This document shows, piece after piece, positions 10,718 to 21,813 of a stretch of DNA of 64,000 nucleotides. The notes beneath the pieces were generated by a model. It had not been told where the DNA came from and ran no database searches. It was given only the letters and a program-made list of their open reading frames with translations. Numbering within the stretch: position 1 is the stretch's first letter; each line of letters begins with the position of its first letter. Location of the stretch: the NCBI RefSeq assembly GCF_000397205.1, contig NC_021237.1, forward strand, positions 1,055,001-1,119,000, read 5' to 3'. Made by a program: the position numbers and the translations under genes. This DNA comes from Pseudomonas protegens CHA0 (GTDB lineage Bacteria; Pseudomonadota; Gammaproteobacteria; Pseudomonadales; Pseudomonadaceae).

Positions 10718-11276
10718 ACTGTCCTCTTACGTTCGATAGCAGGTTCATCCTGCCGTCTTTCAAATACGCTTTCATTCCCTTGGCCGTAGTCACGCCGCCG
10801 GCGCCGTCGATTCTAACGGCTTGCTCGGTCTGCGCATATTGCTTCTGCGGGAATACTGTCATGCGGGTCGTGGTGATCAGCAGGTTGCGGTTGTGCTCGT
10901 CGGTGCGGGAAACCCGTACCGAATCGATCAGCTCGACCTCGGTGCCGTCCGGGTTGACCTCGCCGCGTTCGCTCTGGACATGCCAGGGGAACGTGGTGCC
11001 ACGGTACATCTGCAGGTCCGGCTTGGTCAGCAGGGTCACTTCGCTGGCCTTGACGTGCTCGACCTTGTCCGAGGTCATTTCGTACTGCAGTTTGCCGTCG
11101 GGCAGGTACTGCACGCTGCGGGCGTTGATCACGTAGTAGTCAATGGCGCTTTCGTCGACCTGGGCCACCGGCTTGTCGAGGAAGCGTTCCGGGCTGATGT
11201 TCCAGTAACCGACCGCTGCGAACAGCAGGGCGATGGTCCCGAAGATCAGGATGTTGCGAATCTTTTTGCTCAGCAT
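10704..11276 (-). CDS. lptC: LPS export protein LptC
   Basis: A 190-residue bitopic inner-membrane protein that receives LPS from LptBFG and hands it to LptA. One transmembrane segment (about residues 8-24, NILIFGTIALLFAAVGYW) is followed by a periplasmic jellyroll (YEMTSDKVEHVKASEVTLL). It begins nine bases after kdsC ends and overlaps lptA by 14 bases. Confidence 0.93.
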   Translation of the reverse strand: MLSKKIRNILIFGTIALLFAAVGYWNISPERFLDKPVAQVDESAIDYYVINARSVQYLPDGKLQYEMTSDKVEHVKASEVTLLTKPDLQMYRGTTFPWHVQSERGEVNPDGTEVELIDSVRVSRTDEHNRNLLITTTRMTVFPQKQYAQTEQAVRIDGAGGVTTAKGMKAYLKDGRMNLLSNVRGQYEAR

Positions 11277-11285
11277 GGGAAGGCT

Positions 11286-11810
11286 CTATAAGTAAGCGGC
11301 ATTGGCTGCTTCAAGGCGGTCCTGGGCACGCAGGATCAGTTCGCAGAACTCGCGGGCGGCACCTTCGCCGCCGCGGGCCGCGGTGACGCCGTGGGCGTGT
11401 TCGCGGACAAACGCTGCGGCATTGGCCACCGCCATGCCCAGCCCCACGCGGCGGATCACCGGCAGGTCGGGCAAATCGTCGCCCAGATAGGCGACCTGTT
11501 CATAGCTTAGGCCCAGTTGGCCAAGAAGCTCGTCCAATACCACCAGCTTGTCTTCGCGGCCCTGGTACAGGTGGGGAATCCCCAGGTTCTTGGCCCGGCG
11601 CTCTACCACCGGGGTCTTGCGCCCGCTGATGATCGCCGTCTGTACGCCGGCTGCCATGAGCATCTTGATGCCCTGGCCGTCCAGGGTGTTGAAGGTCTTG
11701 AACTCGCTGCCGTCTTCGAGGAAGTACAGGCGCCCGTCAGTCAGCACGCCGTCGACATCGAATACCGCCAGCTTGATGTTTTTACCGCGTTGCAGCAGGT
11801 CGGCACTCAT
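11286..11810 (-). CDS. kdsC: KDO-8-phosphate phosphatase
   Basis: A 174-residue HAD phosphatase that releases phosphate from KDO-8-P in LPS inner-core synthesis. The HAD motif I reads LAVFDVDGVLTDG near residues 15-27, and motif III/IV reads YLGDDLPDLPVI. ATG 11810 overlaps the kdsD stop by one base and has GGGAG seven bases upstream inside kdsD; a GTG one codon earlier is possible but less well spaced. Confidence 0.95.
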   Translation of the reverse strand: MSADLLQRGKNIKLAVFDVDGVLTDGRLYFLEDGSEFKTFNTLDGQGIKMLMAAGVQTAIISGRKTPVVERRAKNLGIPHLYQGREDKLVVLDELLGQLGLSYEQVAYLGDDLPDLPVIRRVGLGMAVANAAAFVREHAHGVTAARGGEGAAREFCELILRAQDRLEAANAAYL

Positions 11811-12784
11811 CACATCACTCCCGCGCGCAGCAGGTCGTGCATGTTCAAGGCGCCGATCGGCCGGTCTTCCTTGTCCACCACCACCAGGGCGCTGATCTTG
11901 TGGTCTTCCATGATTTTCAGGGCTTCGGCGGCCAGCATGTCGGCACGTGCGGTCTTGCCATGAGGGGTCATCACCGAATCGATGGTGGCATGGTGTATAT
12001 CGATGGCCCGATCCAGGGTGCGACGCAGGTCGCCGTCGGTGAAGATCCCGGCCAGGCGGCCGTCGGCCTCCAGGATCACGGTCATGCCCAGGCCCTTGCG
12101 GGTCATTTCCATGAGCGCGTCCTTGAGCAGGGTGCCGCGTTGCACCTGGGGCAGATCGCTGCCTTCGTGCATGACGTTCTCCACCTTGAGCAGCAGGCGA
12201 CGGCCCAGGGCACCACCCGGGTGGGAGAAGGCAAAGTCCTCGGCAGTGAAACCCCGGGCTTCCAGCAGCGCCACGGCCAGGGCGTCGCCCATGACCAGGG
12301 CGGCGGTGGTCGAGGAGGTCGGTGCCAGGTTCAGCGGGCAGGCTTCGTGCTCGACGTGGACGTTGAGGTTGACGTCAGCCGCCTTGGCCAGCGGCGACTC
12401 GGGGTTGCCGGTGAGGCTGATCAACTGGATGCCCAGACGCTTGATCAGGGGCAGCAGGGTGACGATTTCGTTGGTGGAGCCGGAGTTGGAGAGGGCCAGG
12501 ATCACGTCATCGCGGGTAATCATGCCCATGTCGCCATGGCTGGCTTCGGCAGGATGGACGAAGAAGGCCGTGGTCCCGGTGCTGGCCAGGGTAGCGGCAA
12601 TCTTGTTGCCGACGTGCCCGGACTTGCCCATGCCGACCACCACTACGCGGCCTTTGCTGGCCAGAATCATCTCGCAAGCGCGTACGAAATCTGCGTCGAT
12701 ATGGGGCAGCAAGCCTTCTACTGCCTGTAGTTCGAGGCGGATGGTGCGTTGTGCTGATTGAATCAGGTCGCTGGATTGGCTCAT
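11810..12784 (-). CDS. kdsD: Arabinose-5-phosphate isomerase
   Basis: A 324-residue enzyme that converts ribulose-5-phosphate to arabinose-5-phosphate, the first step towards KDO. It has an N-terminal SIS domain (residues about 35-175, with VVVGMGKSGHVGNKIAATLA) and two C-terminal CBS repeats (about 205-320). The ATG at 12784 gives the conserved MSQSSDLIQSAQRTIRLEL start; a longer frame upstream has no conservation. It is the first gene of the leftward LPS cluster and faces mlaF across a 264-base divergent spacer. Confidence 0.95.
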   Translation of the reverse strand: MSQSSDLIQSAQRTIRLELQAVEGLLPHIDADFVRACEMILASKGRVVVVGMGKSGHVGNKIAATLASTGTTAFFVHPAEASHGDMGMITRDDVILALSNSGSTNEIVTLLPLIKRLGIQLISLTGNPESPLAKAADVNLNVHVEHEACPLNLAPTSSTTAALVMGDALAVALLEARGFTAEDFAFSHPGGALGRRLLLKVENVMHEGSDLPQVQRGTLLKDALMEMTRKGLGMTVILEADGRLAGIFTDGDLRRTLDRAIDIHHATIDSVMTPHGKTARADMLAAEALKIMEDHKISALVVVDKEDRPIGALNMHDLLRAGVM

Positions 12785-13048
12785 GTCTGAAATCGTATAG
12801 CCCGATGAAAAGGCGGCGATTATAGCGGTAATGAACAAATCCCTCACGCAAGTTCGTCAGGCTTTGTCTGCCGGGCGTGAGGAAAGCCTGGTTTTTGCCT
12901 GTCGTCGACCTGAACGGGGGTGGCGTCGGCCTTGGGGGCTCCGTATCAGCAGTGATATAGTTCGCCGCCAGTTCGGCCTGCCCAGGGGCATGTACTCCCG
13001 GCAGGGAGCCAAGCGTCCGAGTGATAGGCTGCATCGCAAGGAGTTTAG

Positions 13049-13858
13049 ATGAGTGCCGATAACGCCTACGCGGTCGAGCTGAAGGGACTGTCCTTCAAGC
13101 GCGGTACGCGCAGCATTTTCAATAACGTGGATATCCGTATTCCGCGGGGCAAGGTCACCGGCATCATGGGGCCTTCCGGCTGTGGGAAGACCACCCTGTT
13201 GCGCTTGATGGGCATGCAGTTGCGGCCCAGCAGCGGCGAAGTGTGGGTCAATGGCCAGAATCTGCCGAGCCTTTCGCGCAGCGATCTGTTCGACGCGCGC
13301 AAGCAGATGGGCGTGCTGTTCCAGAGCGGCGCACTGTTCACCGACCTGGACGTGTTCGAGAACGTGGCCTTTCCGCTGCGGGTGCACACCCAACTGCCGG
13401 ACGAAATGATTCGTGACATCGTCCTGCTCAAGTTACAGGCGGTGGGCTTGCGCGGCGCGGTCGACCTGATGCCCGACGAGCTGTCCGGCGGCATGAAGCG
13501 CCGGGTCGCCCTGGCCCGGGCGATTGCCCTGGATCCGCAGATCCTCATGTACGACGAGCCTTTCGTGGGCCAGGACCCCATTGCCATGGGCGTTCTGGTG
13601 CGCCTGATCCGGCTGCTCAACGATGCCCTGGGTATCACCAGCATCCTGGTTTCCCACGACCTGGCGGAAACCGCGAGCATTGCCGACTACCTATATGTAG
13701 TGGGCGATGGCCAGGTGTTGGGCCAGGGAACTCCCGAAGAGCTGATGGACTCCGATAATCCGCGTATCCGTCAGTTCATGAAGGGCGATCCCGACGGCCC
13801 GGTGCCGTTCCACTTTCCAGCGACGGACTACCGCGCAGATCTTCTGAGGAAGCGCTGA
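13049..13858 (+). CDS. mlaF: MlaF, phospholipid transport ATPase
   Basis: A 269-residue ABC ATPase of the Mla system, which maintains outer-membrane lipid asymmetry. Walker A GPSGCGKT is at residues 41-48, the signature [14 protein letters not shown] and Walker [14 protein letters not shown] follow. The C-terminal extension ([19 protein letters not shown]) is typical of MlaF, where it contacts the neighbouring MlaF. It has an AAGGAG site eight bases before the start. The stop overlaps the mlaE start. Confidence 0.96.
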   Translation: MSADNAYAVELKGLSFKRGTRSIFNNVDIRIPRGKVTGIMGPSGCGKTTLLRLMGMQLRPSSGEVWVNGQNLPSLSRSDLFDARKQMGVLFQSGALFTDLDVFENVAFPLRVHTQLPDEMIRDIVLLKLQAVGLRGAVDLMPDELSGGMKRRVALARAIALDPQILMYDEPFVGQDPIAMGVLVRLIRLLNDALGITSILVSHDLAETASIADYLYVVGDGQVLGQGTPEELMDSDNPRIRQFMKGDPDGPVPFHFPATDYRADLLRKR

Positions 13859-14655
13859 TGCGCAAAATATCGCTAATCGAGAGGGTTCGCCTCTTCGGTC
13901 GCTCAGGCATCGATGTCCTGGCGGTACTGGGGCGTTCCACGCTGTTCCTGTTCCATGCGCTGCTGGGCCGCGGTGGCATAGGCGGCAGCTTTGGCCTGCT
14001 GGTCAAGCAACTGCACTCAGTGGGCGTGATGTCCCTAGTGATCATTGTCGTGTCCGGGATCTTCATCGGCATGGTGCTGGCGCTGCAGGGCTTCAATATC
14101 CTTTCCAGCTACGGTTCGGAGCAGGCGGTGGGGCAGATGGTGGCCCTGACCCTGTTGCGGGAGCTGGGGCCGGTAGTGACTGCGCTGCTGTTCGCCGGGC
14201 GTGCCGGTTCGGCGCTGACCGCGGAAATCGGCAACATGAAGTCCACCGAGCAGCTCTCCAGCCTGGAGATGATCGGTGTCGACCCGCTCAAGTACATCAT
14301 TGCGCCGCGCCTGTGGGCCGGCTTCATTTCCCTGCCGTTGCTGGCGATGATTTTCAGCGTGGTGGGCATCTGGGGCGGTTCGTGGGTCGCTGTCGACTGG
14401 CTGGGAGTCTACGACGGCTCCTACTGGGCGAACATGCAGAACAGCGTGACCTTCAGTGGTGACGTGCTCAACGGTGTGATCAAAAGTATTGTTTTTGCGT
14501 TTGTAGTGACCTGGATCGCCGTTTTCCAAGGCTATGACTGTGAGCCCACTTCAGAGGGGATCAGCCGTGCCACTACCAAGACCGTGGTGTATGCCTCGTT
14601 GGCCGTACTCGGCTTGGACTTTATTCTGACCGCCTTGATGTTTGGAGATTTCTGA
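13858..14655 (+). CDS. mlaE: MlaE, phospholipid transport permease
   Basis: A 265-residue inner-membrane permease with five to six hydrophobic segments. The family region [20 protein letters not shown] lies near residues 121-140, followed by [21 protein letters not shown]. It shares one base with mlaF and one with mlaD (TGATG junctions), the usual tight Mla operon packing. Confidence 0.96.
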   Translation: MRKISLIERVRLFGRSGIDVLAVLGRSTLFLFHALLGRGGIGGSFGLLVKQLHSVGVMSLVIIVVSGIFIGMVLALQGFNILSSYGSEQAVGQMVALTLLRELGPVVTALLFAGRAGSALTAEIGNMKSTEQLSSLEMIGVDPLKYIIAPRLWAGFISLPLLAMIFSVVGIWGGSWVAVDWLGVYDGSYWANMQNSVTFSGDVLNGVIKSIVFAFVVTWIAVFQGYDCEPTSEGISRATTKTVVYASLAVLGLDFILTALMFGDF

Positions 14656-15122
14656 TGCAAAACCGCACCCTGGAAATCGGTGTCGGCCTTTTCCTGCTGG
14701 CCGGCATCCTGGCTTTGCTGTTGCTTGCCCTGCGAGTCAGTGGCTTGTCTCCAACCGCGAGCACCGATACTTATAAACTTTACGCCTACTTCGACAATAT
14801 CGCCGGTTTGACGGTCAGAGCCAAAGTGACCATGGCCGGCGTGACCATCGGCAAGGTCACGGCGATCGATCTGGACCGTGACAGCTTCACTGGCCGGGTA
14901 ACGATGCAATTGGAAAAGCGCGTGGATAATCTGCCGACTGACTCCACTGCATCTATCCTGACTGCTGGCCTGTTGGGTGAAAAATACATCGGTATCAGCG
15001 TGGGCGGGGAAGAAGCCTTGCTCAAGGATGGTGGAACCATTCACGACACCCAGTCGTCGCTGGTGCTGGAGGACCTGATCGGTAAATTCCTGCTCAATAC
15101 CGTTAGCAAAGACGCCAAATGA
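14655..15122 (+). CDS. mlaD: MlaD, MCE-domain lipid-binding subunit
   Basis: A 155-residue membrane-anchored MCE protein forming a hexameric ring in the periplasm. One N-terminal transmembrane helix (residues 8-26, GVGLFLLAGILALLLLALR) precedes the MCE domain (YAYFDNIAGLTVRAKVTMAG). The length is typical of gammaproteobacterial MlaD. It overlaps mlaE by one base. Confidence 0.95.
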   Translation: MQNRTLEIGVGLFLLAGILALLLLALRVSGLSPTASTDTYKLYAYFDNIAGLTVRAKVTMAGVTIGKVTAIDLDRDSFTGRVTMQLEKRVDNLPTDSTASILTAGLLGEKYIGISVGGEEALLKDGGTIHDTQSSLVLEDLIGKFLLNTVSKDAK

Positions 15123-15133
15123 GGAGTTTTTCG

Positions 15134-15787
15134 ATGATATCTATCTTGCGACGTGGCCTGTTGGTGCTGCTGGCGGCTCTGCCGTTGCTGGCCAACGCGG
15201 CAAGCACGCCTTCCGCGCATGATCTGGTGCAGGACACGACCACCCGTCTGCTCGCTGACCTGGCGGCCAATAAAGAGAAGTACAAGCAAAGCCCGAACGA
15301 CTTCTACAATGCCTTGAACAGCATCGTCGGTCCTGTGGTGGATGCTGACGGCATTTCCCGCAGCATCATGACCGTCAAGTATTCGCGCAAGGCCACGCCG
15401 GAGCAGATGGTGCGCTTCCAGGAAAATTTCAAGCGCAGCCTGATGCAGTTCTATGGCAATGCCTTGCTGGAGTACAACAACCAGGGCATCACGGTTTCTC
15501 CGGCCAAGGATGAAAGCGGCACCCGCACCAGCGTCGATATGCAGGTCAAGGGCAACAACGGCGCGATCTACCCAGTGTCCTACACCCTGGAAAAGATCAA
15601 CGGTGAGTGGAAAGTGCGTAACGTGATCATCAACGGCATCAATATCGGCAAGCTGTTCCGTGATCAGTTCGCCGACGCGATGCAGCGCAATGGCAACAAC
15701 CTGGACAAGACCATCGACGGCTGGGCCGGTGAGGTGGCCAAGGCCAAGGAAGTGACCGAAGACGCTGCACAAAAGGCTGCGCAATGA
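15134..15787 (+). CDS. mlaC: MlaC, periplasmic phospholipid shuttle
   Basis: A 217-residue soluble periplasmic carrier between MlaA in the outer membrane and MlaFEDB. A signal peptide MISILRRGLLVLLAALPLLA with likely cleavage after ANA is followed by the MlaC fold (LNSIVGPVVDADGISRSIM). I prefer ATG 15134 because GAGGAG lies seven bases before it; an ATG at 15119, overlapping the mlaD stop, is a possible alternative adding five residues. The stop overlaps mlaB by four bases. Confidence 0.93.
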   Translation: MISILRRGLLVLLAALPLLANAASTPSAHDLVQDTTTRLLADLAANKEKYKQSPNDFYNALNSIVGPVVDADGISRSIMTVKYSRKATPEQMVRFQENFKRSLMQFYGNALLEYNNQGITVSPAKDESGTRTSVDMQVKGNNGAIYPVSYTLEKINGEWKVRNVIINGINIGKLFRDQFADAMQRNGNNLDKTIDGWAGEVAKAKEVTEDAAQKAAQ

Positions 15788-16092
15788 GTGAATCGGCCGT
15801 GCGCCTCGGTGACGCCGGGGAACTGTTGATCAGCGGCGTGCTGGATTACCGCAGCGGCCCGGGCCTGCGCAAGCAGGGCCAGGCACTGATCAAGTCGAGC
15901 CAGGCACCGGCGCTGGTGCTCGATTGCTCGGCGGTGGAGAAGTCCTCCAGCGTCGGCCTCGCGCTGCTACTGGCCTTCATGCGTGATGGCCAGGCACTGG
16001 GCAAGGCGGTGAGCGTTCGTGCGCTGCCCGAGGACATGCGCGAGATCGCCGAGGTCTCCGGAGTCACCGAAATCTTCGCCCATCCCCAATAA
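15784..16092 (+). CDS. mlaB: MlaB, STAS-domain regulator of the Mla transporter
   Basis: A 102-residue cytosolic STAS protein that stabilises the MlaFE complex. The conserved segment ALVLDCSAVEKSSSVGLALLLAF places the STAS Ser/Thr site near residue 55. It overlaps mlaC by four bases and closes the mla operon; a hairpin with a T tract follows 18 bases later. Confidence 0.9.
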   Translation: MSESAVRLGDAGELLISGVLDYRSGPGLRKQGQALIKSSQAPALVLDCSAVEKSSSVGLALLLAFMRDGQALGKAVSVRALPEDMREIAEVSGVTEIFAHPQ

Positions 16093-16110
16093 CCCACATC
16101 CCTATATAGA

Positions 16111-16162
16111 AGCCCCCCGTCAGAGTCCTGCTATGCGGGGTTCGCAGGCGCGGGGCTTTTTT
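16111..16162 (+). terminator. Two-tier hairpin terminator after mlaB
   Basis: AGCCCC (16111-16116) pairs with GGGGCT (16152-16157), followed by a T-rich tail; an inner stem CCTGC/GCAGG (16127-16131 with 16144-16148) closes the long loop. It probably ends the mla transcript before ibaG, although some read-through to ibaG-murA is likely. Confidence 0.65.
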
Positions 16163-16208
16163 GTATGATGTCCGACCCGCGCGCACAGGGCGCCGATTGA
16201 GGTTGAGC

Positions 16209-17736
<1,528 letters not shown>

Positions 17737-17781
17737 TTGCATGACGGGCACAGGGAGGTGCCCACAGTCGAATCTGTTTCA

Positions 17782-17807
17782 CGTCGAGCCTGTCTTCAGG
17801 CTCGACG
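17782..17807. repeat. Perfect hairpin between murA and hisG
   Basis: An 11-bp perfect stem (17782-17792 with 17797-17807) encloses a TCTT loop. There is no T tract after it, so it is not a standard terminator. It lies 58 bases before the hisG start and could be an mRNA processing or stability element. Confidence 0.5.
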
Positions 17808-17865
17808 CATGTCTGGCGCCGTTTGCGTCCGGGCATCAGTCGCCGCATAAGGACTTACGTTACTC

Positions 17866-18501
17866 ATGTTGACCATCGCACTGTCCAAGGGCCGTATCCT
17901 CGACGACACGCTGCCGCTTCTGGCTGAAGCGGGCATCGTGCCAACCGAGAATCCGGACAAGAGCCGCAAACTGATCATCCCCACGACCCAGGACGATGTC
18001 CGCCTGCTGATCGTGCGTGCCACTGACGTGCCGACTTATGTCGAGCATGGCGCTGCCGACCTCGGGGTGGCCGGCAAGGACGTCCTGATGGAGTACACCG
18101 GCCAGGGCCTGTATGAGCCACTGGACCTGCAGATTGCCCAGTGCAAGCTGATGACTGCCGGTGCCATTGGCGCCGCAGAACCCAAGGGCCGCCTGCGCGT
18201 GGCCACCAAGTTCGTCAACGTAGCCAAGCGCTACTACGCCGAGCAGGGTCGTCAGGTGGACATCATCAAGCTCTACGGTTCCATGGAACTGGCGCCGCTG
18301 ATCGGCCTGGCCGACAAGATCATCGACGTGGTCGACACTGGCAATACCCTGCGGGCCAACGGCCTGGAACCCCAGGAACTGATTGCTACCATCAGCTCCC
18401 GCCTGGTGGTCAACAAGGCATCGATGAAGATGCAGCACGCCCGTATCCAGGCGTTGATCGATACCCTGCGCAAGGCAGTGGAATCGCGACACCGCGGCTG
18501 A
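17866..18501 (+). CDS. hisG: ATP phosphoribosyltransferase, short form
   Basis: A 211-residue catalytic subunit for the first step of histidine synthesis (ATP plus PRPP). This is the short form that lacks the C-terminal regulatory domain and works with HisZ, encoded elsewhere. It reads [19 protein letters not shown] at the start and [14 protein letters not shown] near residues 157-170, the PRPP-binding loop. A 154-base spacer with overlapping hairpins separates it from hisD. Confidence 0.96.
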   Translation: MLTIALSKGRILDDTLPLLAEAGIVPTENPDKSRKLIIPTTQDDVRLLIVRATDVPTYVEHGAADLGVAGKDVLMEYTGQGLYEPLDLQIAQCKLMTAGAIGAAEPKGRLRVATKFVNVAKRYYAEQGRQVDIIKLYGSMELAPLIGLADKIIDVVDTGNTLRANGLEPQELIATISSRLVVNKASMKMQHARIQALIDTLRKAVESRHRG

Positions 18502-18533
18502 TTCACATGCGTGGCCTTGAGCCGCGCCCATCT

Positions 18534-18599
18534 ATCCGCGTCATAGCCAGAATACTCAGGTGCCCACGCGGATGGCTTGGTAGTCTTGGGGCGCCTGAG
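18534..18599 (+). promoter_or_regulatory. Interlocking hairpins in the hisG-hisD spacer
   Basis: Stem A pairs ATCCGCGT (18534-18541) with ACGCGGAT (18566-18573). Stem B pairs CTCAGGTGCCC (18555-18565) with GGGCGCCTGAG (18589-18599), 11 bp with one G-U. The 5' arm of B lies inside the loop of A and directly abuts the 3' arm of A, so the two are either alternative folds or an H-type pseudoknot. No T tract follows. A regulatory role for hisD expression is inference. Confidence 0.4.
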
Positions 18600-18655
18600 C
18601 TTTGCAAATCCAAGCTTGCCCTTTTGTGCATTCGCCAATCATTGAGGCCTTCGCT

Positions 18656-19984
18656 ATGACCGCTCCGACTGCAATTCGCCGACTCAACGCTGCCGACCCG
18701 GATTTCGCCCGTCATCTGGATCATCTGCTGAGCTGGGAAAGTGTCTCTGACGATTCGGTCAATCAGCGGGTGCTGGACATCATCAAGGCCGTGCGCGAGC
18801 GCGGCGATGCGGCGCTGGTGGAGTTCACCCAGCGTTTTGACGGCTTGCAAGTGGCCTCCATGGCAGACCTGATCCTGCCGCGCGAGCGCCTGGAGCTGGC
18901 CCTGACCCGGATCACCGTGGCCCAGCGCGAAGCCCTGGAAAAGGCCGCGGCGCGGGTGCGCAGCTACCACGAGAAGCAGAAACAGGACTCCTGGACCTAC
19001 ACCGAGGCCGACGGCACGGTGCTGGGCCAGAAGGTCACGCCGCTGGACCGCGCCGGCCTGTACGTACCGGGGGGCAAGGCGTCCTACCCGTCGTCGGTGC
19101 TGATGAACGCGATTCCGGCCAAGGTGGCGGGCGTTACCGAGGTGGTGATGGTGGTGCCGACCCCGCGTGGCGAGGTCAACGAACTGGTACTGGCTGCCGC
19201 CTGCATCGCCGGGGTCGATCGGGTGTTCACCATCGGCGGCGCCCAGGCCGTGGCCGCGCTGGCCTACGGCACCGAAAGCGTGCCCCAGGTGGACAAGGTT
19301 GTCGGCCCGGGCAACATCTATGTGGCCACCGCCAAGCGCCATGTGTTCGGCCAGGTCGGCATCGACATGATCGCCGGCCCGTCGGAAATCCTGGTGGTCT
19401 GCGACGGCCAGACCGACCCGGACTGGATCGCCATGGACCTGTTCTCCCAGGCCGAGCACGACGAAGACGCCCAGGCGATCCTGGTCAGCCCGGATGCCGA
19501 GTTCCTGGATAAAGTCGCGGCAAGCATCGCCAAGCTGCTGCCAACCATGGAGCGCGCACAAATCATCAACACCTCGATCAACGGCCGTGGAGCCCTGATC
19601 AAGGTCCGCGACATGCAGCAAGCCATTGAAGTGGCCAACCGCATTGCCCCCGAGCACCTGGAGCTGTCCGTGGCCGACCCGCAAGCCTGGCTGCCGCAGA
19701 TCCGCCACGCCGGGGCGATCTTTATGGGCCGCCACACCAGCGAAGCGCTGGGGGATTACTGCGCCGGGCCGAACCACGTGCTGCCGACTTCCGGCACCGC
19801 GCGTTTCTCGTCTCCGCTGGGGGTGTATGACTTCCAGAAACGTTCGTCGATCATCTTCTGCTCCGAGCAGGGCGCGTCCGAGCTGGGCCGCACCGCCTCG
19901 GTGCTGGCCCGTGGCGAGTCGCTGACCGCCCACGCCCGCAGCGCCGAATACCGCATCGTCGACGACCAAGATCAGGGGCAATGA
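18656..19984 (+). CDS. hisD: Histidinol dehydrogenase
   Basis: A 442-residue zinc enzyme that oxidises L-histidinol to histidine in two NAD-dependent steps. The signature region [19 protein letters not shown] and the zinc/substrate segment [19 protein letters not shown] are present. ATG 18656 was chosen for the conserved [17 protein letters not shown] start and family length; an upstream in-frame start would add 18 unconserved residues. The stop overlaps the hisC start by four bases. Confidence 0.97.
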   Translation: MTAPTAIRRLNAADPDFARHLDHLLSWESVSDDSVNQRVLDIIKAVRERGDAALVEFTQRFDGLQVASMADLILPRERLELALTRITVAQREALEKAAARVRSYHEKQKQDSWTYTEADGTVLGQKVTPLDRAGLYVPGGKASYPSSVLMNAIPAKVAGVTEVVMVVPTPRGEVNELVLAAACIAGVDRVFTIGGAQAVAALAYGTESVPQVDKVVGPGNIYVATAKRHVFGQVGIDMIAGPSEILVVCDGQTDPDWIAMDLFSQAEHDEDAQAILVSPDAEFLDKVAASIAKLLPTMERAQIINTSINGRGALIKVRDMQQAIEVANRIAPEHLELSVADPQAWLPQIRHAGAIFMGRHTSEALGDYCAGPNHVLPTSGTARFSSPLGVYDFQKRSSIIFCSEQGASELGRTASVLARGESLTAHARSAEYRIVDDQDQGQ

Positions 19985-21039
19985 ACATGAGCAAATTCTG
20001 GAGTCCGTTCGTCAAGAACCTGGTGCCCTACGTGCCGGGCGAACAACCGAAGCTGACCAAGCTGGTCAAGCTCAACACCAATGAAAACCCCTATGGCCCG
20101 TCGCCCAGGGCCCTGGCGGCGATGCAGGCCGAACTCAACGATAACCTGCGCCTGTATCCGGACCCCAACGGTGACCTGCTCAAGCAGGCGGTGGCCAGTT
20201 ACTACGGGGTGCAGGGTAACCAGGTGTTCCTCGGCAACGGTTCCGACGAAGTCCTGGCGCACATTTTCCATGGCCTGCTGCAGCAGGAAAAACCGCTGCT
20301 GTTCCCGGACATCAGCTACAGCTTCTACCCGGTGTATTGCGGCCTGTACGGCATCGAGCACGAAGCGGTGCCGCTGGACGAGCATTTCCAGATCCGCGTG
20401 GCCGACTACGCCAGGCCCAACGGCGGGATCATCTTCCCCAACCCGAATGCGCCCACCGGCTGCCTGTTGGCCCTGGATGCGGTGGAGCAGATCCTCAAGG
20501 CCAGCCCGGACTCCGTGGTGGTGGTGGATGAGGCCTACATCGACTTCGGCGGCCAGACCGCCATCAGCCTGGTGGATCGCTACCCGAACCTGCTGGTGAC
20601 CCAGACCCTGTCCAAGTCGCGCTCCCTGGCCGGCTTGCGAGTGGGCCTGGCGGTAGGGCACCCGGATCTGATCGAGGCCCTGGAGCGGGTCAAGAACAGC
20701 TTCAACTCCTACCCGCTGGATCGCCTGGCGATCGTCGGAGCGGCTGCGGCCTTCGAGGACCGTGAGTACTTCGCCAAGACCTGCCAGCAAGTGATCGACA
20801 GTCGCGAATGGGTGGTGGCGCAGTTGCAGGCCAAGGGCTTCGAAGTGCTGCCGTCGGCGGCTAACTTCATCTTTGCCCGTCACCCGCGGCACGACGCAGC
20901 CGGCCTGGCGGCCAAGCTGCGCGAGCAAGGGGTGATAGTGCGCCACTTCAAGCAGCAGCGGATCGCTCAGTTCCTGCGGATCAGCATCGGCACACAGGAA
21001 CAGAACCAGGCGCTGATCGACGGCCTGGGCGAGCTGTAG
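19981..21039 (+). CDS. hisC: Histidinol-phosphate aminotransferase
   Basis: A 352-residue PLP enzyme of class I/II aminotransferase fold that makes histidinol phosphate from imidazole acetol phosphate. The PLP lysine lies near residue 212 in [16 protein letters not shown], and [14 protein letters not shown] near residue 30 is the substrate region. It overlaps hisD by four bases (ATGA); an ATG two codons later is an equally possible start. Confidence 0.96.
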   Translation: MNMSKFWSPFVKNLVPYVPGEQPKLTKLVKLNTNENPYGPSPRALAAMQAELNDNLRLYPDPNGDLLKQAVASYYGVQGNQVFLGNGSDEVLAHIFHGLLQQEKPLLFPDISYSFYPVYCGLYGIEHEAVPLDEHFQIRVADYARPNGGIIFPNPNAPTGCLLALDAVEQILKASPDSVVVVDEAYIDFGGQTAISLVDRYPNLLVTQTLSKSRSLAGLRVGLAVGHPDLIEALERVKNSFNSYPLDRLAIVGAAAAFEDREYFAKTCQQVIDSREWVVAQLQAKGFEVLPSAANFIFARHPRHDAAGLAAKLREQGVIVRHFKQQRIAQFLRISIGTQEQNQALIDGLGEL

Positions 21040-21072
21040 TCCAGGCGCCTGGCTTCCGAGGCGGCCGTACCT

Positions 21073-21801
21073 TTATTCGTGGTGCGGCTCGCCGAGGAAG
21101 GTCAGGGAGCTGAACAGGCCGCGTGAGGCCACATCCGGGTTGTCCTTGAGCGCTACCTCCAGCTCTGCGGCAATCACGTTCAAGCCTTCGTTCCTCACCA
21201 GCACTTGGGCACGTCCCTGGGCATCGGTCTCGGTGCTCAGGGTGCTCGGTGCATTGCGGTAATCGCCAATCAACTTCACCCCGGCCACGGGCTGCCCATC
21301 CAGCAGCACCCGCACCGGCAGGTTCTTGCCCGGGCCGACGGTCAGCGGGTCGACTTCCGGCAGGATCACCAGCTTGAGCTGTTCCAGCTTGGGCAGCTTC
21401 GCTCCCGGTTGATAGATCGCCAGGCTGTACTTGTAGGTGTGAGTCGAGGCGATGGCCCCCGGGACCTTGCTGCGACCCTGGTTGACCCAGCGCTTGTCCA
21501 CGGTTTGCGACCAGGGGCCGTTGTCCAGTGCCACGGCCAGCACCGCCGGCGGCTTGAGCGGTTGCAGGCGTGCGTGGTCCGCCAGGCGTTGCACGGTCAC
21601 CGGAATCATTCTGGCCGCGCCGTCATAGGCCCAGGCACCGCTGATCTTCTTGGCCTTGAAGGCGTCGTCTTCGGCGCCGTGGCCGTAGATCACTTCGATA
21701 TTGCCGCGTCGTTGTTCGGTCCACAGGCCGTGGGCCGAGGCCTGGGTGGCGCCTAGTGTGGCGAGCAGGCCCAGCAGGGCGATGGATTTGAGGCTGTGCA
21801 T
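21073..21801 (-). CDS. DUF4198-family periplasmic protein next to a TonB receptor
   Basis: A 242-residue exported protein: signal peptide through about residue 23 (LGATQASA), then HGLWTEQRRGNIEVIYGHG, the start of the DUF4198 domain. The C-terminal part resembles an Ig-like carrier fold (PVRVLLDGQPVAGVKLIGDY). DUF4198 proteins are often found with metal uptake systems. It begins 12 bases after the stop of the TonB-dependent receptor gene, so the two form one leftward operon. Substrate unknown. Confidence 0.85.
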   Translation of the reverse strand: MHSLKSIALLGLLATLGATQASAHGLWTEQRRGNIEVIYGHGAEDDAFKAKKISGAWAYDGAARMIPVTVQRLADHARLQPLKPPAVLAVALDNGPWSQTVDKRWVNQGRSKVPGAIASTHTYKYSLAIYQPGAKLPKLEQLKLVILPEVDPLTVGPGKNLPVRVLLDGQPVAGVKLIGDYRNAPSTLSTETDAQGRAQVLVRNEGLNVIAAELEVALKDNPDVASRGLFSSLTFLGEPHHE

Positions 21802-21813
21802 GGCGGCTCTCTT

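Noticed and set aside
17866..18501. HisG as truncated.
   Set aside because: It is the regular short form that works with HisZ, and both ends match that family.
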